This document shows positions 56,106 to 64,000 of a DNA stretch of 64,000 nucleotides, one piece after another. Source of the stretch: Herbaspirillum robiniae. Lineage in GTDB: Bacteria; Pseudomonadota; Gammaproteobacteria; Burkholderiales; Burkholderiaceae_D. Position numbers and translations under genes: made by a program. Location: NCBI RefSeq assembly GCF_002213415.1, contig NZ_NJGU01000007.1, positions 1 to 64,000 of the forward strand, in the 5' to 3' direction. The notes below the pieces were generated by a model. That model ran no database searches and was not told the origin of the DNA. It worked only from the letters and a program-made list of their open reading frames with translations. Positions within the stretch are counted from its first letter, which is position 1. Every line of letters starts with the position of its first letter.

Positions 56106-57077
56106 TTACAGCGAGAGTCGCGTGCGCGCCGCGCGGTATTCCGCTTCCAGGCGGTCCACCAGCTCGGCCACGGTGGGTACGTCGTCCATCAGGCCCACGC
56201 CCTGGCCGGCGCCCCAGATGTCGCGCCAGGCCTTGGCCTTGGTGGTGCCGCCGGAGCCGAAATTCATCTTGGTCTTGTCGGCCTCGGGCAGGTTGTCGGG
56301 GTCGAGGCCGGCGTTGACGATGGACTTCTTCAGGTAGTTGCCGTGCACGCCGGTGAACAGGTTGGTGTAGACCACGTCGGCCGCGGTCGACTCGACGATG
56401 GCCTGGCGGTAGGCCTCGTCGACGTTGGACTCCTTGGTCGCCAGCCAGCGCGAGCCGATGTAGGCGAAGTCGGCGCCCATGGCCTGCGCGCCCAGCACGG
56501 CGTCGCCGGTGGCGATCGCGCCCGACAGCACCAGCGGGCCCTTGAACATCTTGCGCACCTCGCCCACCAGCGCGAACGGCGACAGCGGGCCGGCATGGCC
56601 GCCGGCGCCGGCCGCCACCAGGATCAGGCCGTCCACGCCGGCTTCCAGCGCCTTCTCGGCGTGGCGCAGCGAGATCACGTCATGCAGCACGATGCCGCCG
56701 TAGCTGTGCACCGCGTCCAGCATCTCCTTGGGCGGCGCACGCAGGCTGGAGATGATGATGGGCACCTGGTGCTTCACGCACACCGCGACGTCCTGCGCCA
56801 GGCGGTCGTTGGACTGGTGCACGATCTGGTTCACCGCGATCGGGCCGACCTTGCGTTCGGGATGCTGCTGTTGCCATTGCGCCAATTCCGCCTGCAGCTC
56901 GGTCAGCCAGACGTCCAGCTGCTCGGCCGGCCGCGCGTTCAGGGCCGGGAACGAGCCCACCAGCCCGGCCTTGCACTGGGCGGCCACCAGGGCCGGGCCG
57001 CTGGCGATGAACATCGGCGAGCAGATGATGGGCAGGCGCAGATCTTGCAAGGCTTTCGGGTAAGCAGGCTGGGGCAT
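56106..57077 (-). CDS. Nitronate monooxygenase family flavoprotein
   Basis: The 323-aa FMN-dependent TIM-barrel enzyme (2-nitropropane dioxygenase family) oxidises alkyl nitronates such as propionate-3-nitronate. Visible features are PIICSPMFIASGPALVAA at the start, LILVAAGAGGHAGPLSPFAL (core GAGGHAG with the catalytic His), PLVLSGAIATGDAVLGAQAMGADFAYIGSR (core LSGAIATG) and the phosphate-binding Gly stretch. It is of class I length. Family members are often over-annotated, so some doubt about activity remains. It is divergent from the 50-aa gene at 57363; the gap 57078-57362 is AT-rich near 57135-57200. Confidence 0.88.
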   Translation of the reverse strand: MPQPAYPKALQDLRLPIICSPMFIASGPALVAAQCKAGLVGSFPALNARPAEQLDVWLTELQAELAQWQQQHPERKVGPIAVNQIVHQSNDRLAQDVAVCVKHQVPIIISSLRAPPKEMLDAVHSYGGIVLHDVISLRHAEKALEAGVDGLILVAAGAGGHAGPLSPFALVGEVRKMFKGPLVLSGAIATGDAVLGAQAMGADFAYIGSRWLATKESNVDEAYRQAIVESTAADVVYTNLFTGVHGNYLKKSIVNAGLDPDNLPEADKTKMNFGSGGTTKAKAWRDIWGAGQGVGLMDDVPTVAELVDRLEAEYRAARTRLSL

Positions 57078-57362
57078 GGCTTGTCTCTCGTCGGTTGTCT
57101 TTATGTAAAGGCGCGGGGCCGGAATTTGTTCGACGATTATAGGATAAAAATATTACGGTCGTGCTTTTTGTTGCGCGAACGTGAATTTTCTCCGAAATTG
57201 TTTAGAAAATTTTCTGTCCCATGCGAGCGGCATGTTATGTTTTTTATCAGCCTGCCGTAATGGATCTCATGGGCCGCGCCACGGGGCGCGCGGTCTTGTT
57301 CCGGCTACCGGCCGGGGCATCGGGCAAGGCTCCGAATCGCAAGTGCCGTAGTGGGGGAAATC

Positions 57363-57515
57363 ATGGAAACCTTCGATCTCGTCAATATCGCCATCATCGC
57401 CGTTGCAGGCGCCGGGCTGGTCTTGTGCGCTGTGCTCCATCACCGTGCATTGAAGAAAGCCGTCGTCACCACCGACAAACGCTACGTGCGTGGCTTGCGC
57501 CGATACCGTCACTGA
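57363..57515 (+). CDS. 50-aa small membrane protein
   Basis: A short frame with a good ribosome site (GGGGGA 4 nt before the ATG) encodes 50 residues. The N-terminus METFDLVNIA is followed by a single hydrophobic helix at about 8-25 (VNIAIIAVAGAGLVLCAVL) and a strongly basic C-terminus (HHRALKKAVV ... YVRGLRRYRH). By the positive-inside rule the C-terminus is cytoplasmic. It lies alone between the nitronate monooxygenase and the chemoreceptor. A GCTCCC/GGGAGC hairpin follows at 57534-57553 without a T tract. Function unknown. Confidence 0.6.
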   Translation: METFDLVNIAIIAVAGAGLVLCAVLHHRALKKAVVTTDKRYVRGLRRYRH

Positions 57516-57730
57516 ATCCCCTTTTCGCTTACCGGCTCCCAGCGTAGCGGGAGCATCCGACGCCTTCTTCGGCAAGGCGCCCGTACGCGCTCGACCTTCT
57601 TCATCCGGGTGACGCGGCCATCTTTCGCAGATGGGCCGCGAGCCCGGCCACGGCCACCCGCGGCCATTGCCGCGCGGCATCGGCTGTCGCATTACGTATT
57701 CACGACGTAGTCGTCTCACAAGGGGGCAAG

Positions 57731-59548
57731 ATGAAGAAGTTGCTGACGCTCAAGCGCAGTTTTGCGCTGTTCGGACTGGTGCTGGTGGTGCTCGCGCTGC
57801 TGCTGTACGGCGCGGTGCAGATGATGCGGCAGGCCGAGCTGCGGGTCGAACGCACCAGCGAAACACGCTATCGGTCCTACCAGCTGGCGCAGGTGCTGGC
57901 GCAGGATTCCGCCGACCTGACCACGGCCGTGCGCAGCTACGTCGTCACCGGCAATCCGAAATACGAGGCGCGCTACTACGAAGTCATCGACATGAACTCG
58001 GGCAAGAAGGCCAGGCCCGACGGCAGCAAAGGCGCCTTGCTCGACCAGATGAAGGAAGCCGGCTTCACCGACGCCGAGTTCGCCAAGCTCAAGCAGGCCC
58101 AGGACCTGTCGATCGCGCTGGTCAAGACCGAGGAAATCGCCATGCACGCGGTCAAGGGCGAGTTCGACGACGGCGCCGGGAAATTCACCAAAAAAGGCGA
58201 CCCTGACCTCGAGCTGGCGCGCAAGCTGGTGCACGATGACGCATATGAAGGCAAGGTGGCCCAGATCCTCAAGCCCGTGGGCGAGTTCGTGGCGCTGATG
58301 GACGCGCGCACCCGGGGCGACCTCGACGCCGCCGACCGCAGCAGTCGCACCGCCTTCACCGCCTGCCTGGTGATGCTGGCCCTGATGCTGTTGCTGTCGA
58401 TGGCGACGCTGTACTTCCTCTTCGTGCTGATCCGCAGCCAGCTCGAGCGTGGCTCGAAGGCCGCAGAGCAGCTCGCCACCGGCGACCTGCGCGTGACGCT
58501 GGCGGTGGAGCGCGACGACGAGATCGGCCGCCTGATGGGCGCCATCAACGGCATCGGCCAGGGCCTTGCGCGCGTGGTCTCGACCGTGCGCCACAGTACC
58601 GAGACCATCAACGTCGCCGCCCGCGAGATCGCCACCGGCAACATGGATCTCTCGTCCCGTACCGAGTCGCAGGCCTCCAGCCTGGAAGAAACCGCCAGCT
58701 CGATGGAAGAGCTCACCACCACCGTCCAGCAGAACGCGGCCAACGCGCGCGAAGCCAACCAGCTGGCCAACTCGGCCTCCGAACTGGCCAATCGCGGCGG
58801 CGAAGTGGTGGGCAACGTGGTGCAGACCATGGAGTCGATCAAGGCCAGCTCGGGCAAGATCGCCGACATCATCAGCGTGATCGACGGCATCGCCTTCCAG
58901 ACCAACATCCTGGCGCTGAACGCCGCGGTGGAAGCCGCGCGCGCCGGCGAGCAGGGCCGCGGTTTCGCGGTGGTGGCGTCGGAGGTGCGCTCGCTGGCGC
59001 AACGCTCGGCCACCGCCGCCAAGGAGATCAAGGAGCTGATCGGCGACTCGGTAGAAAAGGTCGACGCCGGCGGCAAGCTGGTCGACCAGGCCGGCGTGAC
59101 CATGGACGAGATCGTCAACGCCGTGCGTCACGTGGCCGGCATCATGCACGACATCACCACCGCCAGCGAGGAGCAGAGCGCCGGCATCGCCCAGGTCAAC
59201 GACGCCATCAACCAGATGGAAGCCATCACGCAGCAGAACGCGGCGCTGGTCGAAGAGGCCGCGGCCGCCGCCGGCAGCCTGCGCGAGCAGTCCGACAGCC
59301 TGATGCAGGATGTGTCCGTGTTCAAGCTGACCGAAGACGGCAGCGCGCCGACGGCGGCGGCGCCGCTCAGGCAGGCCGAGAGTGTCAGGCCGGTCGCCAG
59401 GCCGGCGGCCAAATCGGTAGCCAACCCGGTGGCCAAACCGGCGCCGGCCGCCGCGCCCAAACTGGCGGCCGCCAAGCCAAAAGCGGCAACGGCGCCCGCG
59501 GCGAAGCAGACCGCCCGCAGCGGCGAAGCTGACTGGGAAGAGTTCTGA
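57731..59548 (+). CDS. Methyl-accepting chemotaxis protein with C-terminal CheR/CheB docking pentapeptide
   Basis: The 605-aa chemoreceptor has a first helix at about 10-31, a periplasmic sensor at about 32-208, a second helix at about 210-235, HAMP to about 290 and a signalling domain with the hairpin-tip sequence [21 protein letters not shown] (core [15 protein letters not shown]). Methylation regions are Glu/Gln-rich helices such as [18 protein letters not shown] (core [13 protein letters not shown]). A long Pro/Ala/Lys linker (about 540-595) ends in DWEEF, the tether that docks CheR and CheB. The spacing suits a Tsr/Tar-like class 36H receptor. The ligand is unknown. A GGGGG ribosome site precedes the ATG. 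Confidence 0.92.
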   Translation: MKKLLTLKRSFALFGLVLVVLALLLYGAVQMMRQAELRVERTSETRYRSYQLAQVLAQDSADLTTAVRSYVVTGNPKYEARYYEVIDMNSGKKARPDGSKGALLDQMKEAGFTDAEFAKLKQAQDLSIALVKTEEIAMHAVKGEFDDGAGKFTKKGDPDLELARKLVHDDAYEGKVAQILKPVGEFVALMDARTRGDLDAADRSSRTAFTACLVMLALMLLLSMATLYFLFVLIRSQLERGSKAAEQLATGDLRVTLAVERDDEIGRLMGAINGIGQGLARVVSTVRHSTETINVAAREIATGNMDLSSRTESQASSLEETASSMEELTTTVQQNAANAREANQLANSASELANRGGEVVGNVVQTMESIKASSGKIADIISVIDGIAFQTNILALNAAVEAARAGEQGRGFAVVASEVRSLAQRSATAAKEIKELIGDSVEKVDAGGKLVDQAGVTMDEIVNAVRHVAGIMHDITTASEEQSAGIAQVNDAINQMEAITQQNAALVEEAAAAAGSLREQSDSLMQDVSVFKLTEDGSAPTAAAPLRQAESVRPVARPAAKSVANPVAKPAPAAAPKLAAAKPKAATAPAAKQTARSGEADWEEF

Positions 59549-59608
59549 GAAAAGCGTCAGGGAGAAAAGCGCGCGCACCCGCCGGCGCGCGCGTTGTGCG
59601 TTGTGCGA

Positions 59609-60514
59609 TCAGCCGCGCTTGGCGGCGATGGCGTTGCCGGCGCGGCTGACCGACTTGCGGCCCAGGTGCTGCGAGATGAACTGGCCGGCCTCGACCACCG
59701 CGTCGAGGTCGACCCCGGTCTCGATGCCCAGTCCCTTCATCATGTACAGCACGTCTTCCGAGGCCACGTTGCCGGTCGCGCCCTTGGCGTAGGGGCAGCC
59801 GCCCAGTCCCGCCACCGATGAATGGTAGATCGTGATGCCGGCCTGCAGGCTGGCGTAGATGTTGGCCAGCGCCTGGCCGTAGGTGTCGTGGAAGTGGCCC
59901 GACAAGCCTTCGATGTGGAACTCGCGGATCGCCGTTTCCATCACCGGCCGCACCTTGTCCGGCGTGGCCACGCCGATGGTGTCGGCGATGTCGATCTCGT
60001 CGCAGCCCAGCTCGCGGAAGCGCCGCACCACGTCGGCCACCGACGCCAGCGGCACCTCGCCCTGGTAGGGACAGCCGAAGGCGCAGCTGACCGCCGCACG
60101 CAGGCGCTTGCGATGTTCTTTGGCGGCCTTGGCCACCTCGCGGAAACGCTCGATCGACTCGGCGATGGAGCAGTTGATGTTCTTCTGCGAAAAGGCCTCG
60201 GAGGCGGCGCCGAAGATCACCACCTCATCCACGCCGGCTTCCAGCGCGGCTTCGAAGCCCTTCATGTTGGGCACCAGCGCCGAATACACCACGCCCGGCT
60301 TGCGCGCGATGCCGTGCATCACCTCGCTGGAGGTGGCCATCTGTGGCACCCACTTGGGCGAGACGAAGGAGGCCGCCTCGACGTTGGGAAAGCCGGCCGC
60401 GGTGAGGCGGTTGACCAGCTCGATCTTCACCTCGGCGGAGATGGTTTCCTTTTCGTTCTGCAAGCCGTCGCGCGGTCCGACTTCGACGATTTTGACTTTC
60501 CTGGGCAGGCTCAT
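59609..60514 (-). CDS. mvaB: Hydroxymethylglutaryl-CoA lyase
   Basis: The 301-aa cytoplasmic TIM-barrel enzyme splits HMG-CoA to acetoacetate and acetyl-CoA, the last step of leucine catabolism (LiuE). Signature regions are VEVGPRDGLQNE with the catalytic Arg-Asp, SFVSPKWVPQM, SCAFGCPYQG, the metal-site SGHFHDTYGQ and the catalytic Cys loop SVAGLGGCPYAKGATGN (core GLGGCPYA). Length is normal. It lies downstream of ybaK-like, MBL-fold and carboxylase genes that read in the same direction. Confidence 0.95.
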   Translation of the reverse strand: MSLPRKVKIVEVGPRDGLQNEKETISAEVKIELVNRLTAAGFPNVEAASFVSPKWVPQMATSSEVMHGIARKPGVVYSALVPNMKGFEAALEAGVDEVVIFGAASEAFSQKNINCSIAESIERFREVAKAAKEHRKRLRAAVSCAFGCPYQGEVPLASVADVVRRFRELGCDEIDIADTIGVATPDKVRPVMETAIREFHIEGLSGHFHDTYGQALANIYASLQAGITIYHSSVAGLGGCPYAKGATGNVASEDVLYMMKGLGIETGVDLDAVVEAGQFISQHLGRKSVSRAGNAIAAKRG

Positions 60515-60600
60515 CTGGCTGGTCTCCGGTTGTTCTGGTTGGTGTCTGGCGATGGTCGATCATATCAGCCGGGCCGCTGCCGCGTGCCCGGCCGTCACAT

Positions 60601-61113
60601 TCAGGCGGCCGCGGGCGCCGGATCCTGGCGCACGTCGGCGACGGCGCCGCCGGTCATCTTCTCGAGCTGGGCGGCGGTCAGGTTGAACACGGCATGCGGA
60701 TGGCCGGCCGCGGCCCACACGCTGGAAAAATTGAACAGGTCGCGGTCGATCAGCATCACCGGCTTGACCACATGCCCGATCGGGCACACGCCGCCAATCG
60801 CGTAGCCGGTGGACTCGCGCACGAACCTGACGTCGGCCTTGCCCAGCGCGCCCACCAGCGCGGTCACCTTGGCTTCGTCGACGCGGTTGCCGCCGCTGGC
60901 GATGACCAGCACCGGCGCATCGTCGCTGAGGCGACGGAAGATGATGGACTTGGCGATCTCGGCCACGCTGCAGCCCAGGCCTGCGGCCGCCTCGGCCGAA
61001 GTGCGGCCGGTCGCCGGCAGCATTACCACGGGCTTGTCATGGCCGATCTGCGCCAGCAGGTCGGATACGCGTTGGGCGGAAGAGGGCAGGGCGGCGGAGG
61101 CGGCGTCGTTCAT
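60601..61113 (-). CDS. YbaK/EbsC-family aminoacyl-tRNA deacylase
   Basis: This 170-aa cytoplasmic trans-editing protein, similar to YbaK/ProXp, removes wrong amino acids from tRNA. Family features are the Lys in VAEIAKSIIFR, VIASGGNRVDEAKV, GYAIGGVCPIGH (the GGxxPxGH core) and the final DLFNFSSVWAAAGHPHAVF. It is closest in length to YeaK/PrdX-type proteins. The ATG at 61113 is chosen because the longer frame is antisense to the aldo/keto reductase gene. It lies 86 bp upstream of mvaB. Confidence 0.85.
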   Translation of the reverse strand: MNDAASAALPSSAQRVSDLLAQIGHDKPVVMLPATGRTSAEAAAGLGCSVAEIAKSIIFRRLSDDAPVLVIASGGNRVDEAKVTALVGALGKADVRFVRESTGYAIGGVCPIGHVVKPVMLIDRDLFNFSSVWAAAGHPHAVFNLTAAQLEKMTGGAVADVRQDPAPAAA

Positions 61114-61236
61114 GGCGATAAAAGAGGACAAAAGGGGACGATGGAACAAGCCCAAAATGATAGCAGCATGCCCGCCCTGCCTGTTTTGGCGCGGCGCGCT
61201 ATAGTGGGCGCCTTGGTCAACGGGCGGGAGCAGGCG

Positions 61237-62163
61237 ATGCGCAACGACGACAGGAGCGGGCGCCGGCAGGTGTTGCAGGCCGGGTTGGCAGCGGCGCTGG
61301 CCGCGGGTTTGCCGGCAGCGCCGGCGATGGCGGAGGACAGGATGCAACAACGCAGGATTGCCTCGGGCGCGGAGTCCCTGCCGGTCATCGGCTGCGGCAC
61401 CTATATCGGTTTCGACGTCGCGCCGGGAAGCGAAGAGTACCGGCGCCTGCCGGGCGTGGTCGATGCGCTGCTGGCCGCCGGCGGCGCCGTGTTCGACAGC
61501 TCGCCCATGTATGGCCGCGCCGAGCGCACCACCGGCGAACTGCTGGCCGCCGAGGGCAAGGCCAGGCAGGCCTTTCTCGCCACCAAGGTGTGGACCGCCG
61601 GGCGCGAGGCCGGTATCGCCCAGATGCGGCAATCGATGCGCCTGCTCGGCGTGCAAAAGCTGGACCTGATGCAGATCCACAACCTGCTCGACTGGCGCAT
61701 CCACCTGCAGACGCTGCGCGAGTGGAAGGCGCAGGGGCTGATCCGCTACATCGGCGTGACGCACTACACCGCCGGCGCCTACGCCGAGCTGGAGGCGGTC
61801 ATGCGCGCCGAGCAGCTGGATTTCCTGCAGATCAATTATTCCTTCGACGAGCGCGAGGCGGAAAAACGCATCCTGCCGCTGGCCGCCGAACGCGGCATGG
61901 CGGTGCTGGTGAACCGGCCCTTCGGCGGCGGCGGGCTGCTGGGGCGCACGCGCGGCAAGCCGCTGCCGCCGTGGGCCGCCGAGATCGGCGCGACCAGCTG
62001 GGCGCAGCTGCTGCTCAAGTTCATCCTCGCCAATCCGGCCGTCACCTGCGCCATTCCCGGCACCGCGCGTCCCGAACACATGCGCGACAACGCGGCCGCA
62101 GGCATGGGCCCCATCCCCGCCGCGTCGTTCTGGCGCGAGCCCGGGCATGCGATCGACATCTGA
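61237..62163 (+). CDS. Exported aldo/keto reductase (Tat-type signal)
   Basis: The 308-aa (beta/alpha)8 oxidoreductase of the AKR superfamily has the tetrad in FDSSPMYGRAE (Asp, Tyr), ATKVW (Lys) and MQIHN (His). The N-terminus (RSGRRQVLQAGLAAALAAG, core GRRQVLQ, then AMA) reads as a Tat signal, so the folded, probably NADP(H)-loaded enzyme would act in the periplasm, which is uncommon for AKRs. The C-terminal cofactor region is partly altered (AIPGTARPEHMRDN replaces the usual GTRS). It lies on the opposite strand inside the leucine cluster. GGGAG precedes the ATG. Confidence 0.82.
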   Translation: MRNDDRSGRRQVLQAGLAAALAAGLPAAPAMAEDRMQQRRIASGAESLPVIGCGTYIGFDVAPGSEEYRRLPGVVDALLAAGGAVFDSSPMYGRAERTTGELLAAEGKARQAFLATKVWTAGREAGIAQMRQSMRLLGVQKLDLMQIHNLLDWRIHLQTLREWKAQGLIRYIGVTHYTAGAYAELEAVMRAEQLDFLQINYSFDEREAEKRILPLAAERGMAVLVNRPFGGGGLLGRTRGKPLPPWAAEIGATSWAQLLLKFILANPAVTCAIPGTARPEHMRDNAAAGMGPIPAASFWREPGHAIDI

Positions 62164-62189
62164 CGGCGAATGGCCGGCCATGCGCGGGC

Positions 62190-63119
62190 TCATGCGTCCA
62201 GCAGGAACACGCCGTCGCTGCGGGCCGCGCCCGCGCGCTCCAGCTGCGCCACCGTCCAGCGCGCCAGTTCCTCGTCGGCCATGTGCATGAAGCGCCGGTT
62301 GGCCGTGCGCAGCAGCGGGATCTCGCGCATCATCGCCGGCAGCTTTTCCAGCGGGATGCGCTGCCGCTCCAGCAGCAGGAACTTCACCAGCACCTTGATG
62401 CCGTTGTGCGCGTTGCGCAGCGCATCGGCCTCCAGGTAATCGAGGCGCGAGAAGGCCTTCTCCAGTGCATCGCCGACCTCGGTGAACGGGGCGCCGTGGC
62501 CGGGGATGACCAGCTTCGCATCCAGCGTGCGGATCAGCTCCAGCGTGGCGCGCGCCTCGGCGAAACCGGTCTCGCCGTCCAGCTCCGGGAAGATGATGCC
62601 GAAGCCGTTGCGCCACAGCGCGTCGGCCGAGATCAGGATGCCCTCCTGCGGGCAGAAGAAGACCAGCGAATGCGGATCGTGGCCGGGCGCGGCCAGCGCA
62701 TGCCAGTCGAGCTCGCCCAGGCGCAGCACCTGGCCGTCGCGCACCGTCTCGCTGAAGCCAAAGCGCGGACAGCGCTGGCCGGTGGCGCGGTAGCTCAGCG
62801 CTTCTTCATCCCATTGCCGCACCTTGTCCGCCTCCGCCGCCGGGATGGCCGTACGGCAGCCGTAGGCAATCTGCAGCGCGGCGTTGCCGCCGCAATGGTC
62901 GGAGTGGAGATGGGTGTTGACCAGCAGGTCCAGCTTGGCGCGGCCGCGCTCGCGCAGCACGTGGCGCACCAGCGTGAGCGTCTGTTCGGCGTGCGAGACG
63001 TAGCCGCTGTCGATCAGCGCCACCTCGTCGCGGCCGAACAGCAGCACATTGTTGGACGACAGCCAGCCGCGCTCGAGCACATGGATGGACGGCGGCACCT
63101 GCAGCGCGGGCGCGTTCAT
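62190..63119 (-). CDS. Metallo-beta-lactamase-fold hydrolase
   Basis: The 309-aa hydrolase has the MBL metal motif NTHLHSDHCGGN (HxHxDH), His in AAPGHDPHSLVFF, Asp in ILISADALW and a C-terminal His in VIPGHGAPF. The last 80 residues form a helical extension with many Arg/Leu. Members near liu genes may act as thioesterases or glyoxalase II-like enzymes on acyl-CoA or glutathione adducts; this is inference. It starts 5 nt after the carboxylase stop, so the two are co-transcribed. Confidence 0.85.
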   Translation of the reverse strand: MNAPALQVPPSIHVLERGWLSSNNVLLFGRDEVALIDSGYVSHAEQTLTLVRHVLRERGRAKLDLLVNTHLHSDHCGGNAALQIAYGCRTAIPAAEADKVRQWDEEALSYRATGQRCPRFGFSETVRDGQVLRLGELDWHALAAPGHDPHSLVFFCPQEGILISADALWRNGFGIIFPELDGETGFAEARATLELIRTLDAKLVIPGHGAPFTEVGDALEKAFSRLDYLEADALRNAHNGIKVLVKFLLLERQRIPLEKLPAMMREIPLLRTANRRFMHMADEELARWTVAQLERAGAARSDGVFLLDA

Positions 63120-63124
63120 GGACT

Positions 63125-64000
63125 TCAGGCCGCTTTGAATTCGAGCAGCTGCGCGCCTTCGGCCACCTGGTCGCCGACCGCGTACAGCAGGTCTTCGACG
63201 GTGCCGTCGGCGGGCGCGGCGATGGTGTGTTCCATCTTCATCGCCTCCATGATCAGCAGCGGCGCGCCCTTGTCGACGCTGCCGCCTTTCTCGACCAGCA
63301 CCGCCACGATCTTGCCCGGCATCGGCGCGGTCAGGCGGCCGCCTTCGGCCTCGCTGTGGCCGGCGTGCGCCATCGGATCCGCATAGCGCAGGCTGCGCTG
63401 CGCGCGGCCGTCGAACACGTGCAGCAGTTCGCCCTCGCGCACCACGTCGGCGCGCAGCAGGCGGCCGTCGAGCGTGATGCTGCAGGCACCGGACGTCACC
63501 GACTCGATGCGCAACGCGTGCGATGCGCCCCCTGTCAGCAAGGTCCAGCTGTTGCCGTCGCCGGCGTATTCCAGCTGCAGTCTGGCCGCACCGGCGTCGC
63601 CGGCGAACTCCAGCGCGCGCAGCAGCTTGCCGTTCATGCGCCAGCCGTTGGCCGAGGACCATGGATCGGCCTTGTCGCTCTTGCTGCCTTCTTCGTTCAG
63701 CACCGCGACGGCGGCGAACGCCAGCGTCTCCAGCGCAGGCGCGGCGGGCGCTGGGAACAGCGTCTCGTGATGGCGCTCGATCAGGCCGGTGTCGAGGTCG
63801 GCCTGCGAGAACGCGGCGCCCGCCACCAGCCGCTGCAGGAAGCCGATGTTGGTGGCCAGGCCCACCACCTGGTATTGCGCCAGCGCGCGCGACATGTTGC
63901 GCAGCGCGGCCTCGCGGTCGGCGCCCCAGACGATCAGCTTGGCGATCATCGGGTCGTAGAAGGGCGAGATGGCGTCGCCCTCGCGCACGCCGGAGTCGAT
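63125..64000 (-). CDS. Biotin-containing subunit of an acyl-CoA carboxylase (methylcrotonyl-CoA type), 3' part
   Basis: The last 291 residues are in the window; the 5' part lies beyond the right edge. The visible part covers the end of biotin carboxylase (ISPFYDPMIAKLIVWG), a linker BT-like domain and a C-terminal biotinyl domain with the biotinylated Lys in MEAMKMEHTI, which ends about 30 residues later in LLEFKAA. Such fused subunits make up methylcrotonyl-CoA or geranyl/propionyl-CoA carboxylases. Co-location with HMG-CoA lyase favours methylcrotonyl-CoA carboxylase (LiuD/MccA). The gene is cut by the window, not broken. Confidence 0.9.
   Translation of the reverse strand: MDSGVREGDAISPFYDPMIAKLIVWGADREAALRNMSRALAQYQVVGLATNIGFLQRLVAGAAFSQADLDTGLIERHHETLFPAPAAPALETLAFAAVAVLNEEGSKSDKADPWSSANGWRMNGKLLRALEFAGDAGAARLQLEYAGDGNSWTLLTGGASHALRIESVTSGACSITLDGRLLRADVVREGELLHVFDGRAQRSLRYADPMAHAGHSEAEGGRLTAPMPGKIVAVLVEKGGSVDKGAPLLIMEAMKMEHTIAAPADGTVEDLLYAVGDQVAEGAQLLEFKAA

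Overview
The window is a GC-rich bacterial chromosome segment. Its gene content points to a betaproteobacterium of the order Burkholderiales, most likely Oxalobacteraceae and Herbaspirillum-like. This rests on the urea ABC transporter fused to a complete urease cluster, RpoN/NtrC-type promoter signals, a TctDE-like two-component system, EttA of 555 aa, a leucine-catabolism cluster and intergenic repeats of the GTCATCCCGGCGAAGGCCGGGATCC type. The genus is inferred by recognition; no search was run.

Layout. 1-1176 is a lower-GC gap that begins with a terminator and carries a one-directional array of DnaA-box-like 9-mers. 1177-4552 (minus) holds a J-domain protein and a sensor kinase/response regulator pair. 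Divergent from that pair, phnD-phnC-phnE-phnE-glpD (4795-9929, plus) joins a phosphonate-type importer to glycerol-3-phosphate dehydrogenase. 9911-21835 (minus) is the urea block. In transcription order it reads urtA-urtB-urtC-urtD-urtE (importer), ureD-ureA-ureB-ureC-ureE-ureF-ureG (urease and its assembly factors), then a HupE/UreJ nickel permease. A sigma-54-type promoter lies 57 bp upstream of urtA. 22215-26383 (minus) holds a ferritin-like protein and an unusual pair of a solute-binding lipoprotein and a membrane diguanylate cyclase. A Bcr/CflA efflux pump follows at 26717.

29116-37410 (plus) is a second nitrogen operon: a GntR/FadR regulator, a five-gene dipeptide/opine-type ABC transporter, an amidase and a ureidoglycolate lyase. 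A near-perfect sigma-54 promoter and two NtrC-like palindromes 31 bp apart precede it. Ureidoglycolate lyase releases urea, so this operon probably feeds the urease encoded 15 kb away. Together the two blocks read as an NtrC-controlled urea/ureide scavenging region.

37574-40172 carries rarD and ettA. 28150-28866 and 40468-42055 hold a tandemly repeated, strongly structured intergenic element with a unit of about 518 bp. Its copies show compensatory base changes in a hairpin, and a related inverted pair lies between urtA and urtB.

42195-59548 is a mixed accessory and housekeeping stretch: a small lipoprotein, a BASS-family transporter with a long leader, an orphan LIV-type binding protein, an acyl-CoA synthetase, Crp and AraC regulators, hisC, two MFS transporters, an HD-GYP protein, a META/DUF4377 lipoprotein, a hydrolase, a nitronate monooxygenase, a 50-aa membrane protein and a chemoreceptor. 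59609-64000 is the downstream part of a leucine degradation (liu-type) cluster, ending in a truncated methylcrotonyl-CoA carboxylase biotin subunit at the window edge. No rRNA, tRNA, CRISPR array or insertion sequence was seen.
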